DNA from: Solirubrobacterales bacterium
GTDB lineage: Bacteria; Actinomycetota; Thermoleophilia; Solirubrobacterales; 70-9
NCBI GenBank assembly: GCA_020438445.1
Contig: JAGQUO010000011.1
Coordinates: 1 to 36,925, forward strand
Length of the DNA: 36,925 bases
Reading direction: 5' to 3'
The notes beneath the pieces are model-generated. The model ran no database searches. It was not told the DNA's origin and worked only from the letters and a program-made list of their open reading frames with translations. The position numbers were made by a program, and so were the translations under genes. This document shows positions 7,870 through 15,703 of this stretch, in pieces (the first letter of the stretch is position 1; each line of letters begins with the position of its first letter).

Positions 7870-9312
7870 GTGACGGCCGAGGAGGAGGTCAGCTATGCCG
7901 ATCTCGACGCCCGCGTCGATGCCGCTGCCCTCGAACTACGTCGCCTCGGAGTCGGACGTGGAGATCGAGTCGCCGTGGTCATGTCCAACGGCGTTTCGAT
8001 GGCAGTCGCCGTCTATGCGATCCTCCGCGCCGGCGCTGCGTTCTCACCGATCAGTCCCGAGATTCTGCCACCGAAGCTGGAGCGGATCCTGGTCGATGTC
8101 GGCGCTGCGGCCGTCGTCTGCGAGCCGAAGACGCGAGACAAGGTCGTGGCGGCGGCGCCGCCTGAGGTGACCGTCGTCGACTCGAGCGCCGCCCCCGGCG
8201 CCACCGGTGAAGACCCCGACGGAGGCTTCACGCCGATGGTCGCGCCCGACCTCGCCGCCGTCATCTACACCTCGGGCTCGACCGGTGAGCCGAAGGGGGT
8301 GACGCTGACTCACGGCAACATGGCGTTCGTCGCCGACTCGATCATCGATAGCATCGACATGAAGCCCGCCGATCGCGTCCTCTGCGTCCTTCCGCTCTAC
8401 TTCGGTTACGGCCTCTACCAGCTCTTGACCTGCGTCCGCCTCGGGGCAACGCTCGTCCTCGAGCCCGGTTTCGGCGCCGGCGGCAGGATCGTCCAGATCC
8501 TCGAAGAGCAGCGCATCACGGGTTTCGCTGCGGTGCCGACCATCTATCAGCTCCTGCTCTCGCTGCCCGGGCTCTCCGACCGTGAGCTGCCGCACCTGCG
8601 CTTCCTCACCAATGCCGGGGCCGGTCTGCCGACGCCGGTCGTTCGTGCGGTCCGCGAAGCGTTCCCGCAGGCGCGCCTCTACCTGATGTACGGCCAGACG
8701 GAGTGTCAGCGAGTCTGCCGACTGCCGGCCGAGGACGTCGACGAGAACCCGTCATCGGTTGGCGAGGCTATCCCCGGCACCGAGGCCTGGGTCGAGGACG
8801 AGGACGGCGAGGTGGCGGCCCCCGGTGTCGTCGGAGAGCTCGTCGTCAGGGGCCCACACGTAATGCAGGGCTACTGGGGGAACGAGGAGGCGACCGCGCG
8901 GCGCCTGCGCCCTGGCCGCTGGCCATGGGACCGGTTGCTTGCGACCGGTGACCTGTTTCGGGCCGACGAGCGCGGCTACCTGTACTTCGTCGGCCGTCGC
9001 GACGACATCATCAAGTCGCGCGGGCAGAAGGTTCCGCCGCGGGAGGTCGAGGACGTGTTGCACTCGTTCCCGGGCGTCCGCGACGCCGCTGTGGTGGGGG
9101 TTCCCGATCAGCTTCTGGGCGAGGCCGTGATCGCCCACGTTTCGCCGGATCACGGAATCGAGCTTGACGGGAACGCGCTCCGCCGCCATTGCGCGGAGTC
9201 CCTCGAGGGTCACATGGTGCCCAAGCGCGTTGTGATCCATGCGGAGCTGCCACGGATCGGAGCCGGGAAGATCGACCGGCGTGCCTTGGCCGGCTGGTCT
9301 CCACCCCGATGA
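7870..9312 (+). CDS. AMP-forming acyl-CoA/acyl-ACP ligase
   Basis: This ANL-superfamily adenylating enzyme activates a carboxylic acid with ATP and transfers it to a thiol, here probably the adjacent ACP. Core motifs are visible: TSGSTGEPKG (about 134-143), YGQTE in the A5 region, TGDLFRADERGYLYFVGR with DDIIKSRGQK (A7-A8) and the catalytic lysine region GAGKIDRRAL near the C-terminus. The first ATG/GTG/TTG in frame is GTG 7870, which begins abruptly at EEEVSYADLD. About 20 further in-frame codons back to 7801-7804 (LADDLRAVAAARPGDAAIV) look like the family's normal N-terminus. The real start may therefore be a rare CTG at 7801, overlapping the ACP stop. The C-terminus overlaps the next gene by 4 bases. 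Confidence 0.91.
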   Translation: MTAEEEVSYADLDARVDAAALELRRLGVGRGDRVAVVMSNGVSMAVAVYAILRAGAAFSPISPEILPPKLERILVDVGAAAVVCEPKTRDKVVAAAPPEVTVVDSSAAPGATGEDPDGGFTPMVAPDLAAVIYTSGSTGEPKGVTLTHGNMAFVADSIIDSIDMKPADRVLCVLPLYFGYGLYQLLTCVRLGATLVLEPGFGAGGRIVQILEEQRITGFAAVPTIYQLLLSLPGLSDRELPHLRFLTNAGAGLPTPVVRAVREAFPQARLYLMYGQTECQRVCRLPAEDVDENPSSVGEAIPGTEAWVEDEDGEVAAPGVVGELVVRGPHVMQGYWGNEEATARRLRPGRWPWDRLLATGDLFRADERGYLYFVGRRDDIIKSRGQKVPPREVEDVLHSFPGVRDAAVVGVPDQLLGEAVIAHVSPDHGIELDGNALRRHCAESLEGHMVPKRVVIHAELPRIGAGKIDRRALAGWSPPR

Positions 9313-11351
9313 TCTTCGACGCCGGCGCGGTGCGCCGCCGACCCGAGCTGATTCCGGGCCTGCTCGGATTGGCCGCGTTCATAGTCCTCGCGACGTCCGG
9401 AGGCGGCTGGGAGGTGACCGGCTGGGCCCCCGCAGGCCTGTTCATGCTCGGCCTCCTGGTCGCTGCGGGGTTCTCGTACCGGAGCCGGCTCCGCGGGCTC
9501 GATCGCGTGAACCTGATCGCGATATCGCTACTCGGCGGATTCGTCCTCTGGAGCTTCGCCTCGATCATCTGGGCGGATGTCCAGGGGACGGCCCTGGAGG
9601 CAGCCAATCGCGCCCTCGCCTACCTGATCGTCTATGCGGTCTTCTCGCTGGTCGCCTGGCGGGCGGACTCGGCGATGATCGTCCTCGCGGGTTACGCCCT
9701 CGGGCTTGTGGTCATCGGAGTCGTGGTGCTTGCAGAAGCAGCCGACTCCTCGGAGGCGGCCCTGTCGCTCGTCAACGGCCGGCTCGCCGAGCCGACCGGC
9801 TACGCGAACGCCGCTGCAGCACTGTTCATCGGCGGGTTCTGGCCGGCGGTCCACATCGCCTCGCGGCGCGATGTCCCCTGGCCGGCCCGTGCCCTGATGC
9901 TCGCGACCGCCGGATTCCTCGTCCAGATCGCGCTGATGCCCCAGAGCCGGGCATCGCTGATCGTGATCCCGTTCGCCTTGCTCCTCTACATGCTGGTGAC
10001 GCCGAACCGGATCCGGGCCGCGATCTCGCTCGGTCTGGTGCTTGCGGCGACGGCGCTCACGGCACCCGCGGTCCTCGACGTCTATGCGATCGCCTCCGAC
10101 GGCGGCGACGTCGGCGCGGCATTCGGTTCGGCCCGCAACGCCATGTTGATCTCCGCCGTCGCCTTGCTCGCCATCGGGAGCGTCGTCGCGCTGGCCGACC
10201 GCCGCCTCGAGATCGGCGAGGCGACCGCGCGCGTGGCGGGGCGGGTCGGCCTTGCCCTGAGCATCGCAGCCGCCGTCGTCGGGCTCGGAATCGCCGTCGT
10301 CGCACTCGGCGATCCCATCGATTGGGGAAGCGCACGATGGAGCGACTTCAAGGGCGACTACGACGAAGGGGGTTTCGGGTCGTCCCGATTCAGCGGCGAC
10401 CTCGGCAGCGGTCGCTACGACTTCTGGGACGTGGCACTGACCGACGAGTTCGCCGATTCCCCGATCCTGGGTTCCGGAGCCGACAACTTCGCCGCCGACT
10501 ATCTGCAATACCGAAACACCGGCGAAGAGCCTCTCTACCCGCACAGCCTCCCGATCAGAATCCTCGCCGGAACCGGACTCGTCGGCGCGGTGCTGTTCGC
10601 CGGGTTCGTCATCGCCGCGATAACGGCCGCGGTGCGGACCCGAGCGCGGGCGCCTGATCCGCTCGGGCGTGGCGTCGCCGCGGTTGCACTGGCTACCGCA
10701 GGCTACTTCCTGCTGCACAGCAGCGGCGACTGGCTCTGGACGTTCGCTGCCATCGCCATGCCGGCGCTGGCCTGGCTGGGAATCGCCGGTGGCGGCCTGC
10801 GCGGCAGCGGCGCGCAGGCCCGCCCGGCACCGATGGGGCTGAAGGTCGCTGCGTTCGCAGTCGCCGCCACGCTCACGCTCGCAGCCGCTGTCGCGCTGGC
10901 GCTTCCGTGGATATCTGCACGGCTCACCGACAGTGCCGCGGCCGGTTGGATCGACGACCCGCAAGCAGCCTTCTCGAGGCTGAAGACAGCCAGGGACCTG
11001 AATCCGCTGTCCGCCCGCCCGGATCTGGTCGCGGGCACGATCGCTGTCCGCGACGGCCGGCGTGGCACAGCAGCGGCCGCATTCGCTCGAGCCGCGGCCC
11101 GTGAGCCGACCAACTGGTATGCCCGGCTCGAGCTCGGAGCGCTCGAGATCGCAGGGGGCGACCTGCGCCGAGGGGAAGCGGAGTTGCGGCGGGCCAGAGC
11201 GCTGAACCCGAGGGAGCCGTTGATCGCGATGGCACTCCGCCGGGCTCGCGGCGATCGACCGCTGACGACAAGGGAGATCGATCGCGAGCTGGTTCGTCGG
11301 GTTTGCGCCCGGGTGGGACCGACGCAAACCACCCGCTATTGCAAGGATTAG
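9309..11351 (+). CDS. O-antigen ligase/Wzy-type membrane protein with C-terminal TPR-like region
   Basis: This 680-residue integral membrane protein has about a dozen hydrophobic segments in the first 540 residues. The large outer loop contains GSGADNFAADYLQY and PHSLPIRILAGTG, which correspond to the Wzy_C / O-antigen ligase signature (a G-x-G-x-x-x-F segment followed by an H-S/N-x-x-L-x-x-x-x-x-x-G segment). The C-terminal 120 residues are soluble with repeats of the type DPQAAFSRLKTARDLNPLSARP and AAARAPT-like helices, resembling TPRs. Such ligase-TPR fusions are known among EPS and S-layer glycan polymerases. The ATG at 9309 overlaps the acyl ligase stop (ATGA), which sets the start. It should polymerise the repeat unit or transfer the glycan to an outer acceptor. 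Confidence 0.87.
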   Translation: MIFDAGAVRRRPELIPGLLGLAAFIVLATSGGGWEVTGWAPAGLFMLGLLVAAGFSYRSRLRGLDRVNLIAISLLGGFVLWSFASIIWADVQGTALEAANRALAYLIVYAVFSLVAWRADSAMIVLAGYALGLVVIGVVVLAEAADSSEAALSLVNGRLAEPTGYANAAAALFIGGFWPAVHIASRRDVPWPARALMLATAGFLVQIALMPQSRASLIVIPFALLLYMLVTPNRIRAAISLGLVLAATALTAPAVLDVYAIASDGGDVGAAFGSARNAMLISAVALLAIGSVVALADRRLEIGEATARVAGRVGLALSIAAAVVGLGIAVVALGDPIDWGSARWSDFKGDYDEGGFGSSRFSGDLGSGRYDFWDVALTDEFADSPILGSGADNFAADYLQYRNTGEEPLYPHSLPIRILAGTGLVGAVLFAGFVIAAITAAVRTRARAPDPLGRGVAAVALATAGYFLLHSSGDWLWTFAAIAMPALAWLGIAGGGLRGSGAQARPAPMGLKVAAFAVAATLTLAAAVALALPWISARLTDSAAAGWIDDPQAAFSRLKTARDLNPLSARPDLVAGTIAVRDGRRGTAAAAFARAAAREPTNWYARLELGALEIAGGDLRRGEAELRRARALNPREPLIAMALRRARGDRPLTTREIDRELVRRVCARVGPTQTTRYCKD

Positions 11352-11518
11352 CCAAGAACCTCGAAGTTCCTTGTCAAGACGCCGCAGGTTGTGTAATCAT
11401 TCCGGCACCGTTCCCCTGGGCGCCGGCACCGTTCGTCGGTTTGTCGGTCGGCCATCTTGATCAAATACAGCACTCGGGGGCTATGGCCGGTCGCTGGAAG
11501 ATCCACGAGGAGTAATTC
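11352..11518 (+). promoter_or_regulatory. 167-base 5' region of the LPFTG gene, with Shine-Dalgarno GAGGAG
   Basis: This is one of the longer non-coding stretches in the window. A strong ribosome-binding site (GAGGAG, 11507-11512) sits 6 bases before GTG 11519, unlike the leaderless-type neighbours. TTGATC near 11458 and an AT-rich patch near 11462-11467 could be promoter elements, but I cannot fix them. Confidence 0.45.
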
Positions 11519-11809
11519 GTGAAGTCGAGAATGATTCTCAGCACGATTGTCTTGGTCGTTGCGCTGGCGGTCGCTCCCGCGGCGTTCGCCAACAACTCGT
11601 CGGTCGGCACCTATGGGGGCCAGGGCGGCGAAGTTGCCGGCTCCGTTGCCGGTGGCGAGGCGACCGACCCGGGCACTGCGGCATCGAACAGCAGCGCGCT
11701 GCCGTTCACGGGGCTCGATCTGAAGTTGCTTGCCGGTGGCGGCCTGTTGCTGCTGCTGGGTGGCTTCGGCATGGCTCGCATGGCCGGTCATCGCGAGGAT
11801 GTCCTTTAG
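11519..11809 (+). CDS. Miniature secreted protein with LPFTG sortase signal
   Basis: The 96-residue product has a complete Gram-positive cell-wall sorting layout. There is a signal peptide (1-24, hydrophobic core then AAFA cleavage site), a mature part of only about 36 residues rich in Gly, Ser and Ala, the sorting motif LPFTG (61-65), a hydrophobic stretch (about 68-84) and a short tail with Arg and His. After processing it would leave about 40 residues on the wall or as a lipid-bound peptide. LPXTG is the class A/B type of motif, while class E sortases usually favour LAXTG. The only sortase in the window is at 32024-32710. It may be a small surface scaffold or a glycan acceptor (Ser, Asn and Thr are plentiful); that is inference. 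Confidence 0.8.
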   Translation: MKSRMILSTIVLVVALAVAPAAFANNSSVGTYGGQGGEVAGSVAGGEATDPGTAASNSSALPFTGLDLKLLAGGGLLLLLGGFGMARMAGHREDVL

Positions 11810-11835
11810 ACGGGGATAGCCTTCGATCACACGCT

Positions 11836-11864
11836 GCGCCGCCGCAGCAAGGATGCGGCGGCGC
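11836..11864. terminator. Strong hairpin between convergent genes
   Basis: An 11-base perfect inverted repeat (11836-11846 with 11854-11864) closes a 7-base loop (GCAAGGA). It lies 26 bases after the LPFTG stop and 24 bases past the stop of the minus-strand glycosyltransferase. There is no T-run on either side, as is common for actinobacterial terminators. It could serve both genes. Confidence 0.6.
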
Positions 11865-11888
11865 GTTCGGGGGGAAGACGAGAGCCTG

Positions 11889-13100
11889 CTACCCGCCGCT
11901 TTGAGACGCGAGCGATTCGAGTTCGCGGACAAGTCGTTGTGCCTGGGTTTCGCGGAGGTAGTGATGGGCGAGTTCCCGGGCGCGCTCCCCGAGCACCCGT
12001 CCGAGCCCGGGGTCGTCCCGGAGCTCGCGGATCGCAGCGGCCATCGCCTCCGGATCCCCTGGAGGCGCCAGCAGCGCTGCTCCGTCGGCCACCCGGCGCG
12101 TTTCTCCGGCTGCAGCGACGACGATCGGCTTGCCCAGCGCGCAGTAGTCGAACAGCTTCGACGAGATGACGTCATCGAGCGACGCCCGCAGCGCCACCAG
12201 GAGCGCGTCGGCCGCGATCATGCGGTCGGCCGCGTCATCCGGCGACATCAGTCCTTCCAACCGGACCTGTCCCGGCGGCATCGCCGCCGCCCGGCGTTCA
12301 AGCTCATCGCGGAGTGGTCCATGCCCGATCAGGAGGAGCTGAAATCCGTCACCGAGCAGATCGGCAGCGTCCATCGCGGTATCCAGACCGTGATACAGGC
12401 CGAGGTTGCCGGCGTAGGCCCAGACGAAGCGGTCCGTCGGCATCCCCAGATCGACACGTGCGGGGCGGCGATTTCCGCGCTCCAGCCATTCGTGAGTGGT
12501 GCCGTTGGGCAGCACCTCGATCTGGGTACCCACGGGGGCGCGATCGTCGATGTGGCGGCGGAACGGCTCGGTCACGGTGGTGATGAGGTCCGCTCGCCGG
12601 TAGAGCCAGCGCTCGAGACGCTCGGTGGCTGCGATGGTCCTCGCCGAGTTGAGCTCGCCGAGGACCACCGCAGCCTTCGGCCAGAGGTCGCGGACGTCGA
12701 GAACCCACGGAACCCGATGACGGATCGCGACGAGCGCGCCGGCGAGGCCGACGGTGAGCGGCGGAGAGCTCGCGAGGACGATGCTCGGCCGGGCCGCGGC
12801 GCTTCCGACAGCGACCGCCATCGCCGCGTAAGAGCCGTAGAACTGCAGCCGTGTCCGCGTCGTCTTCTGCGGCGTCACGCTTACCCAGACATAGTCGACC
12901 GCAAGGCGCGCGCTGCGCTTCCGGACCAGCTTACGACCGCGAAACTCGGGACGGATGACGCCTTCGGGATGGTTCGGGACGGCGCAGATGATCTCGACGT
13001 CATGGCCGCTGGCGAGCAGTGCATCGACGAACGGCTCCATCCTGAAGCGTGCGGCCGTCACTTCCGGAACGAAGTGCTGTGTGAGGATCATTACCCGCAT
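11889..13100 (-). CDS. GT4-family glycosyltransferase (WcaI/WbuB-like)
   Basis: This 403-residue GT-B enzyme resembles the WcaI/WbuB branch of GT4. It begins MRVMILTQHFVPEVTAAR, the typical first strand and loop, followed by GHDVEIICAVPNHPEG and a VLASSPPLTVGLAGALVA segment. The donor domain has VWAYAGNLGLYHGLD, LLIGHGP and a loop at DVISSKLFDYCALGKPIVV; SSKLFEYMA-GKPVI is the family's usual nucleotide-binding motif. ATG 13100 is preferred over the much longer upstream start at 13460 because homology begins at this Met; GTG 13103 is an equal alternative. It is divergent from the sugar-1-phosphate transferase gene. Enzymes of this branch often transfer amino or deoxy sugars such as L-FucNAc, but the specificity here is unknown. 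Confidence 0.9.
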   Translation of the reverse strand: MRVMILTQHFVPEVTAARFRMEPFVDALLASGHDVEIICAVPNHPEGVIRPEFRGRKLVRKRSARLAVDYVWVSVTPQKTTRTRLQFYGSYAAMAVAVGSAAARPSIVLASSPPLTVGLAGALVAIRHRVPWVLDVRDLWPKAAVVLGELNSARTIAATERLERWLYRRADLITTVTEPFRRHIDDRAPVGTQIEVLPNGTTHEWLERGNRRPARVDLGMPTDRFVWAYAGNLGLYHGLDTAMDAADLLGDGFQLLLIGHGPLRDELERRAAAMPPGQVRLEGLMSPDDAADRMIAADALLVALRASLDDVISSKLFDYCALGKPIVVAAAGETRRVADGAALLAPPGDPEAMAAAIRELRDDPGLGRVLGERARELAHHYLRETQAQRLVRELESLASQSGG

Positions 13101-13166
13101 CACGTCATCTTCGCCGCCGGAGTACCGGAACCTTGCAATGATTGAGAAGGTAGAACGGTCCGCCGA

Positions 13167-13172
13167 TAGGAC
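13167..13172 (+). promoter_or_regulatory. -10-like TAGGAC near start of sugar-1-P transferase
   Basis: TAGGAC lies 7 bases before ATG 13180. The same bases (AGGA, 13168-13171) could instead act as a Shine-Dalgarno sequence 8 bases from the start, so the reading is ambiguous. Confidence 0.35.
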
Positions 13173-13179
13173 GTCACGG

Positions 13180-14745
13180 ATGGCGAAGAACGGCCCAACG
13201 CCCGATGCCCGGATGCTCGGTGACGGCGCTACAGCACAGGCGCGCAAGCGTCGACGAAGTGACCTCATCATCGGTGGCCGCGCGCGAAGACATGCCCGCA
13301 GCTCGGGCCCACCGATATTCGACGCGACGAGTCTCGGAATCGACGCGGCGATGCTTGCACTGGCGGCCGTTGCCTCAGTTGTCAGCGCACCGGCGGCAAG
13401 CCTGCGGACGGATGCGTTTTCGCTGGCCGTATTCTCGGTCCTCGTACTCTCCTTCCTCATCTACCTGGGTCTGTACCGGTTCTCGTTCGCGACCCATTTT
13501 CTTGAGGATGCACGGACGATAATCGCCGCGACCGCGATCGCTGCCATGTGCATGACCTTCGGCCGGGTGCTGATCTTCGACAACCCTGATGCAGCCGCGC
13601 AGGCGGTAAGAGCCTGGCTGTTCGCGTCAACCTACGTGATCGCGGCCCGGGGCGGACGCCACATCGTCGAGATGCGCCGTCGACGCGAGGGGATCATCGG
13701 TCAGCGGACATTGATCATCGGCGCGGGGTCGGTGGGTCGGCTGTTCGCCGAACGCCTGCTGCAGCGTCCGGAGTTCGGCCTGCGGCCGATGGCCTTCCTC
13801 GATGACGACCCGCTCGAGTTCAGCGAGGCGGAGGCTCCGATTCCGGTGCTCTCGTCGCGCCCGACGGGCGTCGGAGACACCCGTCTTTTTGGCCCCGGCC
13901 TGGAGGCGGCGCTGGAAGAGCTGAGGGCATCGCACGTCGTGGTCAGCTTCTCGACAAGCTCTCACTTGGCCGAGCTGGACCTGCTGCGCCGCTGTCAGGC
14001 GCAAGGCGTGACCGTCTCGGTGCTGCCACGTCTGTTCGAGGGTGTCACCGATGACCTCGAGCTCGAGCGGATCGGCGGTATCCCGATCGTCTCGGTCCGA
14101 CCGAGCGATCCGCATGGCTGGCAATACGCCCTCAAGTACGGATCCGATCGCGTGATTGCCGCCGTGGCAATCCTCCTCATCTCGCCGCTTCTGGCCCTGG
14201 CCGCGCTCGCCACGCTTACGACCTTGGGTCGGCCCGTCCTCTTCAGGCAGGCCCGTGTCGGCCTGGACGGCAGGGAATTCAACGTGCTGAAGTTCCGAAC
14301 GATGAGGGAGCCCGACCCAGAAGAGCAGGCTTCGACATCGGAGGTCATCGTCACCCGGGAGAGGGATGTAGCGCCAGGCGGGGTCGAAGGGGTCGACCGT
14401 CGGACACGGACAGGTACCTTCCTGCGCCGCAGCTCGATCGATGAGCTGCCGCAGCTCTTCAACGTCCTACGCGGCGACATGTCACTCGTTGGGCCGCGTC
14501 CCGAGCGCCCGAGCTACGTGCGACTGTTCGACGAGTCCGTCTACCGCTATGCAGATCGGCATCGCGTCAAGTCAGGAATAACCGGCTGGTCGCAGGTTCA
14601 GGGGTTGAGAGGGAACACCTCGATCGCCGATCGGGTCGAGTGGGATAACTACTACATCGAGAACCGATCGCCGTGGCTCGATTTCAAGATCATCCTGATG
14701 ACGGTGCCGGCGATGCTCCGGGACTTCGGCAAGCCGCGATCCTGA
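13180..14745 (+). CDS. Polyprenyl-phosphate sugar-1-phosphate transferase (initiating)
   Basis: This enzyme starts the repeat unit by moving a sugar-1-phosphate from a nucleotide sugar to undecaprenyl phosphate. The 521 residues show the full WbaP/CpsE layout. Four hydrophobic segments come first, then a Rossmann-like CoA-binding domain (TLIIGAGSVGRLFAERLL). A further membrane helix follows (DRVIAAVAILLISPLLALAAL) with the catalytic domain: FRQARVGLDGREFNVLKFRTM, DELPQLFNVLRGDMSLVGPRP and GITGWSQVQGLRG. All key blocks are intact. An alternative ATG at 13138 would add 14 residues. I prefer 13180, where an AGGA or TAGGAC element stands at proper distance. The sugar may be hexose-1-phosphate or an amino sugar. 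It probably primes the polymer built by the GT4 enzymes of the locus. Confidence 0.94.
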   Translation: MAKNGPTPDARMLGDGATAQARKRRRSDLIIGGRARRHARSSGPPIFDATSLGIDAAMLALAAVASVVSAPAASLRTDAFSLAVFSVLVLSFLIYLGLYRFSFATHFLEDARTIIAATAIAAMCMTFGRVLIFDNPDAAAQAVRAWLFASTYVIAARGGRHIVEMRRRREGIIGQRTLIIGAGSVGRLFAERLLQRPEFGLRPMAFLDDDPLEFSEAEAPIPVLSSRPTGVGDTRLFGPGLEAALEELRASHVVVSFSTSSHLAELDLLRRCQAQGVTVSVLPRLFEGVTDDLELERIGGIPIVSVRPSDPHGWQYALKYGSDRVIAAVAILLISPLLALAALATLTTLGRPVLFRQARVGLDGREFNVLKFRTMREPDPEEQASTSEVIVTRERDVAPGGVEGVDRRTRTGTFLRRSSIDELPQLFNVLRGDMSLVGPRPERPSYVRLFDESVYRYADRHRVKSGITGWSQVQGLRGNTSIADRVEWDNYYIENRSPWLDFKIILMTVPAMLRDFGKPRS

Positions 14746-14767
14746 ATCCACGGCGGGCTCCGGCGGC

Positions 14768-15703
14768 TCATCCGTAGCCGAAGACCTTTCGGTGACGGCT
14801 GGTGGCTTCCCGCACCGTGGTCGCCTCTTCCTCCGTCAGGATCGATCGCCAGCGCTCGTCGAGGACGATCTCATTCGAGTTCGACAGGCGCATCCGATTG
14901 CCGATGATGTGGTGATCGCTCGCCAGGAGCTGATATGGGCCCTCGATCCTCTCGAGGTCGAGCATGTCGCAGATCCTCCCGAACTCACGCTCCGGGTTTT
15001 CGCAGAAGTCCTCGTAGCGGATCCGCAATCGCCGGCTCGGGGGCAGCGACGTGAGCAGCTCTTCCGCCCACGCGCTGCGCTGGTTCCAGTGACGGGTCGC
15101 GTTCCCGATCCTGCCGCCCCTGGCGGCGCGGCGGTTCTTGCCGGCCCGGGACTTCTTCGAGGCGACGAAGCCGAGTGAGTCCCGGACGAGGTGGATCACG
15201 TAGGGATCGAGATCGGTCGTGCTTGCGAGAAGACGGACGCGGCTGACGCTCTTGGATGCATCGGCGAACACCGGCTTGCCCGTGACCGACCGCGCAGCAG
15301 CGACCAGAGCCTCGTTGCGGCGAGCGATTTCGCGCAGATGGCGTCCGAGAAGGGGTGCGTGGGCGGCTACCGCTCCGCGCGTGACATCGGCCCGGCGATT
15401 TGCGAGGAGCCGCCGACCGGCTCGTGTGCCTGGGTTGTAGCTCATTCGCCAATGCTCGGGGTCGAATCGCATCCCGTGGGCGGACATCTCCACCCCGACG
15501 GCAGTCCAGAAGGGGCATTCGGCCAGGGTGGTGCCGCATGAGCACGGGTATTGGTTCGGGTCACGCCAGTTGCTGAGGTTCGGATCGCATTCGCCGACGC
15601 TGACGATCTGCGGGTGCAGGTTGAGGAGAAACGACAAGAGCGTCGATCCGGTGAACGATGTTCCGACGACATAGAGGAAGCGCTCCCGCGCTCGCTCATT
15701 CAT
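14768..15703 (-). CDS. Sulfotransferase (family 1), second gene of pair
   Basis: This is a PAPS-dependent sulfotransferase of 311 residues, moving sulfate from 3'-phosphoadenylyl sulfate to a hydroxyl or amine. The 5'-phosphosulfate loop is GTSFTGSTLLS (14-24) and the 3'-phosphate region reads VIHLVRDSLGFVASKKS. A Cys-rich patch lies near residues 54-64 (YPCSCGTTLAECPFW), as in several bacterial polysaccharide sulfotransferases. The C-terminal half has LRIRYEDFCENPE, a conserved late motif. Its start overlaps the stop of the upstream sulfotransferase by 4 bases (ATGA), so the two are co-translated. No signal peptide is seen, so it should act in the cytoplasm, on lipid-linked units or precursors. 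Confidence 0.89.
   Translation of the reverse strand: MNERARERFLYVVGTSFTGSTLLSFLLNLHPQIVSVGECDPNLSNWRDPNQYPCSCGTTLAECPFWTAVGVEMSAHGMRFDPEHWRMSYNPGTRAGRRLLANRRADVTRGAVAAHAPLLGRHLREIARRNEALVAAARSVTGKPVFADASKSVSRVRLLASTTDLDPYVIHLVRDSLGFVASKKSRAGKNRRAARGGRIGNATRHWNQRSAWAEELLTSLPPSRRLRIRYEDFCENPEREFGRICDMLDLERIEGPYQLLASDHHIIGNRMRLSNSNEIVLDERWRSILTEEEATTVREATSRHRKVFGYG

Noticed and set aside
9528-11327. 599-residue minus-strand ORF opposite the ligase-TPR gene
   Set aside because: It lies wholly antisense to a membrane protein with clear family motifs and has charged, motif-free composition.
11352-11400. Possible terminator hairpin just after the ligase-TPR gene
   Set aside because: The inverted repeat (AAGAAC with GTTCCTT) is imperfect and lacks a T-run, so it is too weak to call.
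11853-13145. 430-residue plus-strand ORF opposite the glycosyltransferase
   Set aside because: There are no motifs, and the minus-strand frame holds a complete GT4 enzyme.
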